Source: Lepidostoma basale (taxonomy: Eukaryota > Arthropoda > Insecta > Trichoptera > Lepidostomatidae). From it: a stretch of DNA of 64,000 nt. This document shows, in pieces, positions 1 to 11,037 of the stretch. Numbering within the stretch: the stretch's first letter is position 1; the number at the start of each line of letters is the position of its first letter. The translations under genes were made by a program, and so were the position numbers. The stretch covers positions 87,001 through 151,000 of the forward strand of contig JAHDVF020000877.1 in assembly GCA_022606425.2 (NCBI GenBank), in the 5' to 3' direction. A model generated the notes under the pieces. The model ran no database searches, was not told the origin of the DNA, and worked only from the letters and a program-made list of their open reading frames with translations.

Positions 1-1600
1 GGTGAAATTCTCAAAAAGTGTATAATAAAAAATTGTGATATTATAAGTGGGTGTTTTTCAAAAAGTTTGCTCGTTGCGTAATAATTCCACTACGTCACAT
101 TTGGCGTTCCACTAATACATCACGTCGCGTAGTGGATGTGACGTATGATGCCAGTATTGAAACAAACTCCAAAATGCAGGTTTATGAATATGATTTTACT
201 AAATATTACATTGAATTCAGATTCTAGATGTCGGTCATTTTTACCCATGAAAAGCTGTAAGTCAAACAATCAATACTTACATTATAGAATCACGTTCGTA
301 GTGGAAAATAAAAACAGCACGTCGTGACGCCCGACCACTATTTCACATAACATAATGCGACTGGTGTCAATTTACGAACATGGCGACCGTTGACGAGCTA
401 TAAAATGTTGCCATCAATCAAATATATACTTAGTTTATAGTAAATTTTTCGTTTAAATCAGTATATCGACGTAGCGTATACGGAATTTTCCACCAACGTC
501 GTTTTGAGTGACTAAATAAAAACAGTATTTTATATTATTTTGAACTCTAATACGCTGTTATCTAGGAATATTATTGAATCTGGATCATATAATCCTTCCA
601 AATAACATAAAACTCTTGGACAAGAAGTAGCTTATCAATGAATATTTTTCGTTTATAAAGTGCAAAAGGAGCGTGGGACACTAGAAAAATCACCACTTTT
701 CTATCGTATATTCCCAATAATTAAGCAAAATAAACAGATATAAGTACTTTTGGATATGTGAATAATCAATTTGTGAGTTATTCTGTTGTTTTGAGATATA
801 AAAAAATAAAAGTTTTAAAATCAATAGCCTGCAGAATTACCTCGAAAGTCATAGGACATGTAATTTTCGAGTAAACATTTTATTTGAAAAACACCCATAT
901 ACTCGTATAAAAGTGAATAATGAATCTCTACAATTTAATTTGTTTCTACAGCCAGATCTGTGACTGTATTTGGCACCATTGTTTGTGGAAAATTAAAAGC
1001 TAGTTTAACTTGTAAATATTCAAATTGCGTGAAGGAATTGAATGGGCAGATCCGGCGCGGGGAGGGGGCGTACAATGGGCCGGCCCGCTCGCAGCGCTCA
1101 CCGCCCGCCCAATTATCGCAGCGTGACAGCCGGGGATTTAACAAACTAAAAAACATCGCTTCATCGCAGGACCGCACTGTCAAACTGCTATTAAATTTAA
1201 TCTTTGTCCAATTTAAAACATAACACAGAATATCGAGGAAAAATCTAATGAATACGAATGAAAACGTCTGTTTCATACATGTTTTATTTTTCAGGAATTA
1301 AGTCATTATTTTGAGACTGTCAGGTTTGAACCAGTTTGAGTCCGATCCACCGAACCATTGAATAATTAAGTCAGAAACTTAGATCATCCTAGTTATAGTG
1401 CAGTTTTATTTAAACCGGATTGGGAAAGTGTATAAGATGGATATTTGGAAGTTATAAGGCGAAAAATATAATGGCTTTCGCAAAATCAAACACCTATTCT
1501 CATCAAACACCCCTTTTCAATATGGTGAGATATTCGAGGTATTTTTTAAATGAATTTTAATGCGGCACTACAAAATAATGGTTTAATCCCTGGTCCACCA
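1..1600. other. AT-rich stretch without a recognised gene
   Basis: No coding, RNA or clear mobile-element signature was seen. The short open frames here have no family motif and overlap each other on both strands. A GC-rich patch at about 1045-1135 stands out from the AT-rich surroundings and looks single-copy. Confidence 0.5.
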
Positions 1601-1711
1601 GTATCTAATCCAAAAGGAAACACTTTAATATTTCAACATTATTAACTGTTTAATTGAAACACTGTTATAATATGACAATTGATTTAATTTCTATAAAATT
1701 GTCAGTTGATT

Positions 1712-1757
1712 GTAACATCTGATGATGCTTATATTGGTTAGCGAAACTAGTTTCTTC
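1712..1757 (+). ncRNA. Hammerhead-like ribozyme motif (family B, interrupted)
   Basis: CUGAUGA lies at 1719-1725, with one extra U at 1726. An imperfect stem II hairpin follows (1727-1742), then GAA at 1743-1745. The retroelement insertion begins at 1748, just inside stem III, so the continuation is found at 2391 after the duplication. The core is perfect but this copy cannot now be transcribed as one intact ribozyme. Confidence 0.5.
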
Positions 1758-2366
1758 CTCTTAGTTTAGGTCGTATGACCTGTTTGTGACGGTGGGCTGT
1801 CCTTGGATGACGATATCCGGCCATCTCTCCCTCTCTTTGGCGGCCTTCCTGGTAATCTCTTGCTATTTGGGTTTTCATTTTCAACAATTTTTGCAATTCT
1901 TGTATTCTCCATGCGGTCCACGTGGTCTCTCCAAAAGCGCCTTCTGCTTCTTCCTTATCTTACTATGTCCTCAACACCACAGATAGACTTTATCGTTTCA
2001 TTTCTGATCCGATCTCTGAGGGTTTTGCCTGCGATGGAGCGCAGGGTTCGCATTTCTGCTACTCCAAGAAGGTTCTTAATTCTATTGGTATCGGCTCTGA
2101 CCTCTATTCCATACGTCATGATCGGGCGAACCCATGCCTTGTATATCTTGACTTTACTTTCGGTTAGCACGTATTTGTTCCTCCCTATGGTGTCGCGCAA
2201 GCAGCCAGCCACGGCTGTTGCTTTGTTGGTTTGTGCTCGCACCTCGTCATATAGGTCACTGTAGCTACCGATCTCCACGCCTAGGTAAATGAATCGCATG
2301 ACTTGCTCAATAGGTGTGTTATCGATAATTATTTTACATCTTAGCGGCTATTTTGATATCGTTAAA
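1748..2366 (-). mobile_element. RTE-2 non-LTR retrotransposon fragment, 5'-truncated
   Basis: On the minus strand a frame at about 2299-1955 encodes the C-terminal part of a non-LTR reverse transcriptase. Recognisable pieces are YLGVEIGSYSDLYDEV, WVRPIMTYGIEVRADT and KTLRDRIRNE, which fit the RTE-like thumb/connection region. The apurinic endonuclease and catalytic RT palm are absent, as expected after 5' truncation. The fragment is bounded by a 24-bp direct repeat with one mismatch (1724-1747 and 2367-2390). I read this as the target-site duplication of target-primed integration into a hammerhead palindrome. RTE assignment is by motif memory only. Confidence 0.75.
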
Positions 2367-2369
2367 GAT

Positions 2370-2400
2370 GCTTACATTGGTTAGCGAAACAGCTGTCGCG
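2370..2400 (+). ncRNA. 3' half of a hammerhead-like motif (family B)
   Basis: Stem II (2370-2385), GAA (2386-2388), self-complementary ACAGCUGU (2389-2396) and C at 2397 match the 3' half of the family B ribozyme. The CUGANGA core is not here because the RTE-2 insertion separates it; it lies at 1719-1725. Confidence 0.5.
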
Positions 2401-2465
2401 ACAATTTCATAGAAATTAAATCAATTGTGATATTAAAACAGTGTTACAGTTAATACATTGTGAAT

Positions 2466-3215
2466 TGCGTATGTATGAACGTCCTATTTATAATTATGAT
2501 ATATTATTATGATTTATTATTATTATCATCCTTGTGACCGGGCCTGAACTTGTAATGGTATAAAAATGTAACTAAATTGTTAAATAGTTAAGAATACCTT
2601 TTAGGGTACCCTCTTGCAAATAAGATTTAAAAAAAACGGTGTTTTATGATTCCTTTATACGTTTTTACTGCAAATTGAATTACTGCCGAATGTTGGGAAC
2701 AGTTTACGTCACGGGATAATCCGCCTTTTAACCGTTTTAAATCCGCAACTGAAGAAACACAGAGCTCCACACATTCCTGCTATTGTGAGCAGACGCACCA
2801 CCCAGCCAATTCCAAGTCGCGTGGAAAGAACTCCCGACTTGTTACTATCGCGTTTGATCTATCACATTGTTACGACTTAATAACATTGTTGTTAAATCAA
2901 AGTAATTTTATGGTTTGTAAGAAAATGAAATTTGTTACCATTACAGTAATAACTATATCATATATAAATACAACAGACGGCAAGTAATATATGCTTCTTT
3001 TATAAAATACCGACATAACAAGGCTGAAATTTTATTTTTTGTTGTGATCAAATGTTCGTACGGCTTGATGTTCTTTCTTGTGGCTTGGTTATCATTCATA
3101 ACATACTATAAACAGTCATCAAGAAAGTGTAAGAGAATATTTTTAATTTATTTATTTTATTTTCGACAAACCTAAATGATAATAAACACTGTAGAATTTC
3201 ATAATAACGAATTTT
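2466..3215. other. AT-rich stretch, nothing recognised
   Basis: No open frame with a family motif, no structured repeat and no RNA signature was seen. A slightly GC-richer unique patch lies at about 2755-2860. Confidence 0.4.
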
Positions 3216-3218
3216 TAT

Positions 3219-3470
3219 TAACTAACTAACTAACTAACCATCACGCCGTCTCCCCGAAGGGGTAGGCAGAAAGAATGGACTGCCACACTTTTCTTTCCTG
3301 GCATATTTCTCTCGCTTCCTCGACATTCATAGGTACATCGTGTCATGCACGCGCGTCGATTTCTCTGACTCCTCACATGGCCGACATTCAATATTTGATT
3401 TATTTGATCGTTTTCCTCGGTCTTCCTCTAGTTCTGGTTCCATTTACATCATTAACATATATTTTTTTGT
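3219..3470 (-). mobile_element. RTE-1 3' end
   Basis: This is a 3' fragment of the commonest retrotransposon of the window. On the plus strand it begins with CTAA repeats (TTAG on the coding strand), then a conserved tail and the reading-frame end that in other copies ends in a GEMA/GETA-like terminus. Upstream of 3470 the homology is lost. Confidence 0.75.
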
Positions 3471-3517
3471 TTATATTTTTTTTCCATTTACTGTTTTTTC
3501 CATTTTTTGGTTTATTT

Positions 3518-3559
3518 TTCTCGGCGTGTTTAGAAGGCTTACCTTCATCATCGGGAGAA
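3518..3559 (-). ncRNA. Hammerhead-like ribozyme motif (family G)
   Basis: Read on the minus strand: stem I UUCUC (3559-3555) pairs with GAGAA (3522-3518), five perfect pairs. The core is CCGAUGA (3554-3548), differing from CUGANGA only by U4 to C. One extra U follows (3547). Stem II GAAGG/CCUUC (3546-3542 and 3537-3533) is perfect. Then come UAA in place of GAA and a degraded stem III. The pairing is convincing but the G12 change and the damaged stem III suggest it is inactive. Confidence 0.5.
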
Positions 3560-3599
3560 CGATATGAACTGTTAAAAATATTTTTAAAAAGGGATAATA

Positions 3600-4160
3600 A
3601 AAGAGAGGGAGAAAATAATAATTCTTTGAAATTGTTTTGATTTTAAATATAATTTTGAATTTTGCCTTCATTATTGTTGTATGACAGAAGTACCTATAGA
3701 AAATAATAGGAAAACAATTTGGTATTGTTAATTAAGAAATTTTTATAAGTGTGAAAAAAAGGATATGTTATTAGGTTAAAGCTGACAAGTAAAATGTTAC
3801 TTAACAAAAAATAGATATATAATATTTAAAGAATGCTAGAAATTGTGGTGAAAACTTCTGTGTTTTTCACCGCAAACACGCCGATAGTACTCTCTCAGTT
3901 GGGTCAATTTATTCCTTTGTATTTGTAATTTCTGTGGATACGTTTTCCTACTAAACTTTTATGACCTGGTTCGTTTATAAATTACTCCGTCTCCGAACTT
4001 CGTGGTGGTCCGCGGTAGCTTTATTGCGTTTACCTTAAGATGTTTGCATTCGATGTTTCCAGGAATAAGAGAGTAACTACTAATTAGTAGGTACCACATT
4101 ATTAATAGTAAATAAGTCACACATTCTAACAATATTTCAATAGAGAAACCTGAACAATTC
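3600..4160. other. AT-rich stretch, nothing recognised
   Basis: No gene or repeat family was identified. Confidence 0.35.
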
Positions 4161-4164
4161 AACC

Positions 4165-4515
4165 AGGTCATAAATGACAGGTTTTCAGACATTTCGCAAG
4201 TTTTTCTGCGTTAGAGACACGATCTCAGAGAGTTTTTCCAGTAATGGATCTTGGGACCTTCATCTCAGATGTTCTTACCAGCCCCATGGTTCATACAGTG
4301 TCGGCCCGCGTCTAAACAGCATACTCGTACGTCATAATAGGTCGCACTCATGTCTTATAAATTCTGACCTTATTGTCAATACTTATGTGCTTGTTCTTCT
4401 AGGCCAGATTCTTCAGATACCCTGACATGGCAGGGGCTTTACTGACTTGTTCTCGTACTTTTGAATAAAGGTCATTATGGCTGCAGATCTTTACTCCAAA
4501 ATAGCTGAAGTTATG
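4165..4515 (-). mobile_element. RTE-2 retrotransposon fragment, degraded
   Basis: Minus-strand translation in shifting frames gives YFGVKICSHNDLYSKV, VRPIMTY and ITGKTLRE, colinear with the RTE-2 copy at 1748-2366. Stops and frameshifts interrupt it. Confidence 0.6.
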
Positions 4516-4564
4516 ATGTTCCTAGCTTTGATCCTATTTCAATGATATTAATAACTTACTTACT

Positions 4565-4800
4565 ACTAACTTAAACAGCCGTTGTCGTCCAATGCTGAAC
4601 ATAGGCCTCCCCCATACTTCTCCAGGTATACCTGTCTTATGCCTTTCGCATCCAATCGCCAGTAATTCTTCAAATGTCATCGGACCATTGTGCAGGGGTC
4701 TCCCTCTGTTTATTTTATTTTCGCAGGGTTTCCACTCCACCACCCTTCTGATCCATCTATCGTCTACCAATCTGGCAACATGTCCCGCAAATCACCATTT
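4565..4800 (-). mobile_element. RTE-3 type C-terminal fragment
   Basis: A minus-strand frame (4770-4534) ends with the pattern WIRRVVEWKP, GRP and CERHKTGIPGEVWGRPMFS. This is the usual C-terminus of RTE-like polyproteins in Lepidoptera, just before the stop. It is a short 5'-truncated copy. Confidence 0.6.
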
Positions 4801-4869
4801 AAGCTTAGCCACCGCTTTAGACGATATATGTTACTCCCGACATTTTACGTATTTCAGTACGTAGAAGTA

Positions 4870-5485
4870 TCTATTATGTCTTAGGATAATAAATACTGAA
4901 AAAGTTAAATTATAAAGTTGAGTTTCTGTATTTTGCATTTAATATCAAGTCAACAAAATTGACTAAGTTAAGCTGACTAACTACGGTCAATACATGTTCC
5001 GACATGTGCCTTACAGCTGAGGAAGTCATGGAAAGCCTCAGCCGAAACATTTAGGTTATGATTATAGAGGAAATAAAAAGATTTTCGAAAACGTTTTATT
5101 GTATAAGGACAATTAGGTATGTACATTTAATTTAGTTTAAGACTATGGAATCTAAACAAGAGTTTATCAACCAAAGAACGGAAAATAGTTCATCCGAAAG
5201 GGCTGTTTACAAACTGAGTTACTTTAATATTTATTGGAGCTGGGGGATACCAAAACGCGATAGAGAATGTTATCCCTCGCAGTTTATAAGTTTACCCTAT
5301 TGTTAGAATTAATCTAACGTACAATGTCGATCTACCTGGTGGTATTTTTTACTCTTTTGAATAGTTATAAAATAATTGCAACATGCTAACAATTTAACAA
5401 GCATTGCAGACAAAATACCCATATCCCTTGTATTAAGTTTTTTTTACTTCTTTCTCTTATTCTTCTTACAGGTCTGATTATTATT
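4870..5485. other. AT-rich stretch, nothing firm
   Basis: No gene. A GAAAC-containing hairpin at about 5010-5060 resembles the hammerhead repeats but does not fold as one (see rejected list). Confidence 0.35.
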
Positions 5486-5487
5486 AT

Positions 5488-6010
5488 TAACTAACTAACC
5501 ATCAAGCCATTTCCCCGGAGGGGTAGGCAGAGAGGATGGACCGCCACACTGGCCTGTCCTGGCAAACCTCTCAAGCTTCCTCTACATCCATACATCTTAC
5601 CATGCAGGCACGTCGATTGTTCCGACTTCGAATGTGGCCGCCTTTTAGTAATTGATTAATTTGGCCATGCCATGTTTTCCTCGGTCGTCCTCGGCTTCTT
5701 TTCCCACTCACGCTGCTTGTGTACAACTTTTTAACCATTCTACTCTCATCCATTCGTTCCATATGTCCGAACCATCTCAGGGAACCTTTTTTAATTTTAT
5801 TCATGATGCAGTCATATGCCTTACATTTCTTTCTTATTTCGTCGTTCGGTATTCTATCATACAACGTTTTCCCGCACATTCTTCTTAGTGATCTCATTTC
5901 TACGGCGTTTATCCTGCTTTCATCCTTCTTTTGCCAGCTCCAAGCTTCACTTCCATACATGAGGGTTGACACTAGAACTCCATTGTGTACTGCCATCTTT
6001 GCTTCTGTTA
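5488..6010 (-). mobile_element. RTE-1 retrotransposon, longest clean 3' fragment
   Basis: The minus strand carries an uninterrupted 141-codon frame (5996-5571), the C-terminal region of a non-LTR reverse transcriptase. It shows MAVHNGVLVSTLMYGSEAW near the thumb, MRSLRRMCGKTLYDRIP, a LRWFGHMERMDESRM block, KRSRGRPRKTWH and RSRNNRRACMVRC. The frame is broken near the very end. The 3' tail carries a conserved 45-base block followed by TTAG repeats at 5488-5500. Endonuclease and RT catalytic motifs are missing. This copy and those at 13690 and 50515 are good seeds for a family consensus. Clade assignment (RTE-like) is tentative. Confidence 0.8.
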
Positions 6011-6300
6011 TTATTATTTAAGATGATTTATGTTTTAAGTGCACCGTTTTGTAAAATCAAATACTCCAAGGGCGCCCTAGGAAAAGACTGCTCGAACAGT
6101 TCAGCCCTAAATTTGATGTCACTATCCTCATACTTAATACTAACATGGAGGGTATTCCACGGCATCGGACCTGCAACGCTGAAAGCACGATCATAGAAAC
6201 TTTGTATTTTACTCGCTCCCGGATTTGAAGTCAGTGAAGTTTCTTCAAGCATGTTATGACAGTATTTTTGTTGCCCCATAATCAATCAGGCAGCAGGATT
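6011..6300 (-). mobile_element. CR1/L2-like retrotransposon 3' fragment
   Basis: A minus-strand frame (6285-6028) includes FYDRAFSVAGPMPWNTLHVSIK and FRAELFEQSFP. This matches the typical C-terminal FxxAGPxxWNxLP...FKxxLKTxLFxxAF pattern of CR1/L2/Jockey-type polyproteins. A TTATTA-rich 3' tail adjoins 6011. It abuts the RTE-1 copy to its left, so the two are nested or adjacent insertions. Confidence 0.65.
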
Positions 6301-6312
6301 GAATAGGCTTTG

Positions 6313-6850
6313 AACTAACTAACTAACTAACCATCACGCCGTCTCTCCGAAGAGCTAGGCAGAAAGAATGGACGTCCACACTTTTCTTTCCTGACATATT
6401 TCTCTCGCTTCCTCAACATACTCAACATTCATACATCGTGTCATGCACGCACGTCGATTTCCCTGACTCCTCACGTGGCCGACATTCAATATTCGATTTA
6501 TTTGATCGTGCCACGTTTTTCTCGGTCTTCTTCTATTTCTAGTTCTATTTACATCGTTAGCATATACCTTTTTTTATCATTCTTTCTTCATTCATTCTTT
6601 CCGTGTGTCCAAACCATCTTAATGATCCTTTCATTATTTTGTTCTTAACAACATCATTCGCGCCGCATTCACTTCTTATATCTTCATTCGACACTCTATC
6701 ATACACAGAGTATCCACACATTCGTCTAAGAGATCTATTTTCTACTGCATTTATTCTACTTTCATCCTTCTTTTGTCAGTTCCATGCTTCGCTTCCACAC
6801 ATAAGGGTCGGTAGAAGAACACCATTGTGCACTACCATTTTAGCATTAAA
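6313..6850 (-). mobile_element. RTE-1 3' fragment
   Basis: TTAG tail at 6313-6330, then the conserved tail and about 500 bases of the C-terminal coding region on the minus strand, with frame breaks. It ends near 6850, where CR1/L2-like tail sequence begins. Confidence 0.75.
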
Positions 6851-6949
6851 TTATCGTTTTCTAATAGGAAGGGCTGATCGACTACGTTAGGTGCAGCCCT
6901 CATACTAAACATGTTTTTTTTTTAGCTAGTTCATAAAACGGAGCATTTT

Positions 6950-7030
6950 TTACAGCGCCCTTGAGATGAGTAATGCATAAAAATGGCGCTCTATAAATAA
7001 TCCAATTTATTATTATCATAATTATTAACA
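6950..7030 (+). mobile_element. CR1/L2-like 3' tail
   Basis: The block GCGCCCTTGAG... followed by ATGGCGCTCTATAAAT and TTATTA repeats is the 3' end of the CR1/L2-like family seen whole at 58742-59080. Confidence 0.5.
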
Positions 7031-7300
7031 CTCTCATATACAGATTTATCTCACATTCGTTCAAGAGATCTCATTTCTACTGCATTTATTCTACTTTCAT
7101 TCTTCTTTTTCCAGTTCCATGCTTCGCTTCCATACATAAGGGTCGGAACAAGAACACCATTGTGCACTGCCATTTTAGCTTTTTTTGGATAGGTTTTTGT
7201 TTGCGATGACAACTTTAAGTGCACCGTTGCCTGCCCCAACCCTTATTTCAATATCCCTCTCCACTCGCCCATATTTTGTAAACATACTACCCAAATACAC
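7031..7300 (-). mobile_element. RTE-1 internal fragment
   Basis: A minus-strand frame (7239-7051) reads TVHLKLSSQTKTYPKKAK followed by MAVHNGVLVPTLMYGSEAW and MRSLERM, slightly upstream of the part preserved in most copies. It may be the continuation of the copy at 6313-6850 after insertion of the CR1 tail. Confidence 0.7.
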
Positions 7301-7590
7301 GATTTTGGTCACATACGCTTTGTATTCTGCTTAATTGATTATTTGGCAAAACCGCGTACATTCCGTCACAATAATCTAAACGTGACACTACAAAAGAATT
7401 AACGAGGATTGTTAGCTGCATCTCCGTTCTAATAGGAAGTGGACTGGCAAATATCTCGCCATCTCTGCTGTAAATATGATAATCGTATTTTGTATAAAGA
7501 ACGCTCCCATCCAGCATCCCTCCCGTAAACACGATGACCTCCTCACTTGTTACACGGCCTATATCGTAAAGTAAACAGCCCGACACTTGT
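7301..7590 (-). mobile_element. CR1/L2-like reverse transcriptase fragment
   Basis: A minus-strand frame includes LTILVNSFVVSRLDYCDGMY, matching the conserved hxxALVxSRLDYCNsLL block of CR1/L2/Jockey-type reverse transcriptases (C-terminal to the palm). Short and truncated. Confidence 0.65.
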
Positions 7591-7841
7591 TATGATCGGA
7601 TAGGCGCCTCGCGGAGCTCATTCGGTTTCTTTATAAACAGTGTCAATTGTTTACAGCTATATTATGTACTTCGTTAAACAAATAAATAAACTTTGTTTAA
7701 AACCTTTCGGTATTTTAACAAATATTTAAGGGATCTCTAATAAATATTGTTTTAAAAAATGATAAATAAAAAATCTTTGTATATTGTTTTAAATATACAA
7801 AATATCGTGTTATTCAGATTAAATTAAAATAGTATACCTAA

Positions 7842-8087
7842 ATAATAATTAAATAAAACGATTTTTTTTAACTACTCCCACTTTTGTCTTTATTTAGACA
7901 GCGACCGGTTTGACCAGGCTCGCTGGCATCGACAGACTGGTCAAAGAGTGCCAGCGAGCCTGGCGAAACCGGTCGCTGTCTAAATAAAGACAAAAGTGGA
8001 AGTAGTTAAAAAACATCGTTTTATTTAATTATTATTTAAAATGAACTTCCATCAAGAGATTTCAGTAAAATCATTTGATTATCATAA
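7842..8087 (+). mobile_element. Hammerhead palindrome element, family A, with 9-bp target duplication
   Basis: Arms of about 85 bases (about 7845-7930 and 7950-8033) are near-perfect inverted repeats, and one end carries a 50-base asymmetric tail (8034-8087). TATACCTAA flanks the unit on both sides (7833-7841 and 8088-8096), so it moved as a unit. A second copy is at 60786-60960. Confidence 0.7.
7899..7939 (-). ncRNA. Hammerhead-like ribozyme motif (family A)
   Basis: Read on the minus strand: stem I CAGU (7939-7936) pairs with GCUG (7902-7899). The core is CUGUCGA (7935-7929; A6 is U), with an extra U at 7928. Stem II is GCCAG/CUGGU, then CAA for GAA, stem III ACCGGU (7909-7904) and C17 at 7903. 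The plus strand has a poorer copy at 7942-7980 with perfect GAA-ACCGGU-C but a decayed core. The A6 and G12 changes suggest this copy does not cleave well. Confidence 0.5.
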
Positions 8088-8099
8088 TATACCTAATTA

Positions 8100-8324
8100 T
8101 TTATTGATTTCCATCTTCAACTTTTTGGTCACATCGATTTCAAAGCACTGGTTTACACCGTGTTTTAAAAAAATTATGATTGATTGATGGTAGCGTTTTT
8201 TTTTTTCTTAAATTATTAAACTCCATTATAATTTATAGTATAAACGCGATTGTTTCATTGATTTAACAAAGATTTTCATTAGTATAAAATGAGGAATATT
8301 AGTTTTATTGTTTCTTGAACAATG
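8100..8324. other. AT-rich spacer, nothing recognised
   Basis: No gene or assigned repeat. Confidence 0.3.
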
Positions 8325-8432
8325 ATGTAAAACTCCATATTAAATAATTAATACGAATGAAAACGTATTTTTTATACATATTTATTATATTTTATGTGAA
8401 TGGCATGTTTCGTCTATCTAAGACATAATCAA
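8325..8432 (+). repeat. Hammerhead palindrome, family C, left half
   Basis: This is the family C tail (GAACAATGATGTAAAACTCC) followed by the left arm up to the stem II region. The right half is missing, because a Jockey-like 3' end directly follows. Confidence 0.55.
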
Positions 8433-8720
8433 ATGGACTTGGACTTGGACTTGGATCTTCTGGCTTACAGAGGTTCAGCTCATGTGGCTATTCCTCTTAC
8501 GTCTGATGGGAAAATTGTTGAAAGGTGATTTGGTAGGTTGTTAGTTTATGCGGTGGCATGATTTGTGTGGCCCGGAGTGTTCCTCTTTAGGAGGATCGAT
8601 TTTGGGCGCTTGTGGCGACTGGAGGACGCTTGTGGCGACCAAACATGTTTGGGTCGTAATTTGAGAGGTATTTTATTGTGGGGTTAGGATGTGAAGGGAG
8701 TCCTTTGTAAAAACGTTCGG
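8433..8720 (-). mobile_element. Jockey-like retrotransposon 3' end
   Basis: Minus-strand sequence matches the better preserved copy at 12285-12690: the LAERF block, HPNP, NYDP and a tail of repeated TCCAAG. It is truncated at both the coding and 5' sides and carries frameshifts. Confidence 0.65.
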
Positions 8721-8759
8721 CAAGTTTAGCTGCTACATTACTACAAAAAAATATGAATA

Positions 8760-9540
8760 TTACTCGTAGTTACAAATATGTTCCGCCTTGCTATGGCATG
8801 CTCAAACTAAACTTAATCGCCAGTAGTGTGATTTTATAAATTTTATTTTAGAAAAATCCAATATTTGTTTTATATAATTTCCCCACTTCTTATTATAATA
8901 ACATATTGGAACTAAATAAATTTAGCTTGACATAATTTGTTAGTATTGTAACATAAACATTTATCTCGGGTCTCTATTAATAATTGCACTCTAAATTACC
9001 ACTAATGATAGAATCATAATCAAATACTTTGGAAATGAAATAAATATTTTTTGTTGGATTTGAAAAATTAATTACAAAATACGTAGCAGTTGATGACTAA
9101 AAAAAACATTCGGTACTTATTTGAAGTCAATGTTTTTAATCTGTACTCGGGATAAATTTATTGACATCTCGAATGCTAAGTGATCTATTTGTGTGTGTAT
9201 TTTAATCAATGTTATTTCAAGTATCTTATAAACATTTTGAAATGTCCTCTAGTAACATCGGATGTGTGTACATGTATACTTTTATCGTATGAAGGTAAAC
9301 TAGGTCGATGACTCCTAATTTAAGTACATTGATTATCAATGCATATCTGTAAGGAGTACAAAAATTGAACTGAGTATATGTATATGGATAACAGTTTATA
9401 AAATAACACAACACTGGTTTAATGAAAAAGCGCTTCGTATATTGATATCGCTATCCAATAGAAAATAAAACCTAATTTTTTATGGGATTTTCAAAATTTT
9501 ATTATATTTTATGAGATTATCGAAGGTGGCAAGAATGAAA
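8760..9540. other. AT-rich stretch, nothing recognised
   Basis: No gene. A family C half-arm and tail appear at about 9560-9605. Confidence 0.35.
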
Positions 9541-9719
9541 CACTTCAACGTTTATAGAATAGACTAATAAATTAACATAGAGTTTTACATCATTGTTCAA
9601 GAAACAACAAATAAGAATAAGATCATTTAAATAATTAAAGTTTATAGAGGCTTTGTTAACAATAATTTAGAGGCTAATGTTAAATTAGTTAATAATAATA
9701 TTATTATTTTTCAAAATAA

Positions 9720-10045
9720 AGAGAATAACAAATTAAATTGAATGGAGGAAAACTGGCACGACCAAATCAATCATATATTCAATAATTTTATGGATTAAAA
9801 CATTGTCTTAATTCATAAAAAAAATATTATTATGGAATTTCACCGTATTAACGCCTTAAGTTTATCACAATTCAATCAAATATTAAATGACGACCCCGTG
9901 AGAAGTCGGAGAAATCGATATGAAATACTTGAATGTCACTATGTATGAATGATGAGAAACAAGAGTATTTAGGAAGTGTGTCGAAAATCCATTATTTTAG
10001 TCTAACCCTTCGGGGAGACGAAGTGATGGTTAGTTAGTTTGTTTG
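9720..10045 (+). mobile_element. RTE-1 3' end, degraded
   Basis: The conserved tail (TTCGGGGAGACGAAGTGATGG) and TTAG repeat lie at 10008-10040, preceded by decayed coding sequence with a small internal insertion or rearrangement. Confidence 0.55.
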
Positions 10046-10049
10046 TTAG

Positions 10050-10760
10050 GGTTAGGGTATGATAAGAATAAATCTATGGAATACAAGATGAATCCAACAA
10101 AACAAAATTTGGTAGTTGATCATGTCAGCAATTAGGACAAATAACGTGCGCACATACAGGCTGTGTGAATGTAGTCAACCTTATATGGAAAGTTTGGTAA
10201 GAAAATACACAAACTAATTGATTAATTCATGCGGCACTCGAAGATAAACTTCCAGTTAATTTTGTCAGGTAATAACAGTAAATTTCGGTATCAGTTTAAA
10301 AAGTAAGAGAGGCATAAGTCCACTTGCGGTCCATAAATATACGGCGTTTATGAACCGTTGACAAATGTCCTTAAGCGTTGAGAGTTTAAAGCGTTAAGGG
10401 AATCAAATCTCTCAGAGCATTGTATCTGCTACCAACAGCAGCCACTGCAGCAGATGGGAGAAATGTAAAGAAAATTTCGGAAGGGATTATTCAAGTGACG
10501 CTAATGAAAGATGTAATAAAAGTAATGTCAAGGAGGATAGCAGCTGATATTCTCTTTCAAAAATAGAAACAGTACAAATGTACATTCTAATTTGATCTAC
10601 CCGAAATATGTATCCTTTGCATAAATCGTATTGTAGGTACTAACATTTACACAAATTAACAATATCCTAGACTTGTTAGGTTTGCGAATGCGTATGGCGT
10701 TTTAAAAATAAAATGAAATATTTTTAATTTCATCTTACGTATGGTATTCATTGTTACAAA
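10050..10760. other. AT-rich stretch, nothing recognised
   Basis: No gene or assigned repeat. Confidence 0.35.
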
Positions 10761-10767
10761 TACTAAC

Positions 10768-10935
10768 TAAAAAAAACTTACTAACTATCACGCCGTCTCC
10801 CCGAAGGGGTAGGCAGAAAGAATGGACTGCCACACTTTAACCGAAGCGGCACTCCATCCTTCTATTTTCGTCCCCGGGGTAGACGCGGTGTGATGGGTTG
10901 CGAACCTCATCGTCACTAATAGACATCTCTCGCTT
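10768..10935 (-). mobile_element. RTE-1b 3' end
   Basis: This is a variant of the RTE-1 tail in which the conserved terminal block is joined to a GC-rich segment (about 10840-10925). The same arrangement is found at 57090-57240 and 60265-60435. Three copies with the same join point make this a real subfamily, not a chance nesting. Confidence 0.65.
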
Positions 10936-11037
10936 TATATTATTTCTATATATTATATACTAGTAAACGTAATTCTTATATTTTAAAATGAGTACTACCT
11001 TTAAGCTCGGTCGTAGAAATAAACAAACAAATTATGC

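Larger units (their letters stand above)
1613..2465 (+). repeat. Hammerhead palindrome, family B, split by an RTE-2 insertion
   Basis: The left arm (about 1630-1700) and right arm (about 2397-2458) are inverted repeats of each other. The arms enclose a hammerhead-like centre. A retrotransposon fragment at 1748-2366 splits that centre, so the stem II/GAA block is present twice, at 1724-1747 and 2367-2390. The same family recurs at 26150, 40045 and 42169. The arms are diverged, so this is an older copy. Confidence 0.6.

Noticed and set aside
935..1276. Opposing open frames of 113 and 87 codons
   Set aside because: They overlap on opposite strands across a GC-rich patch, have no motif, and look like chance frames.
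4990..5060. GCUGAGGAAG...CCUCAGCC-GAAACAU resembling a hammerhead
   Set aside because: The CUGAGGA would itself be consumed by the perfect GCUGAGG/CCUCAGC hairpin, and no separate stem II can form between core and GAA. It may be a related repeat but is not supported as a ribozyme.
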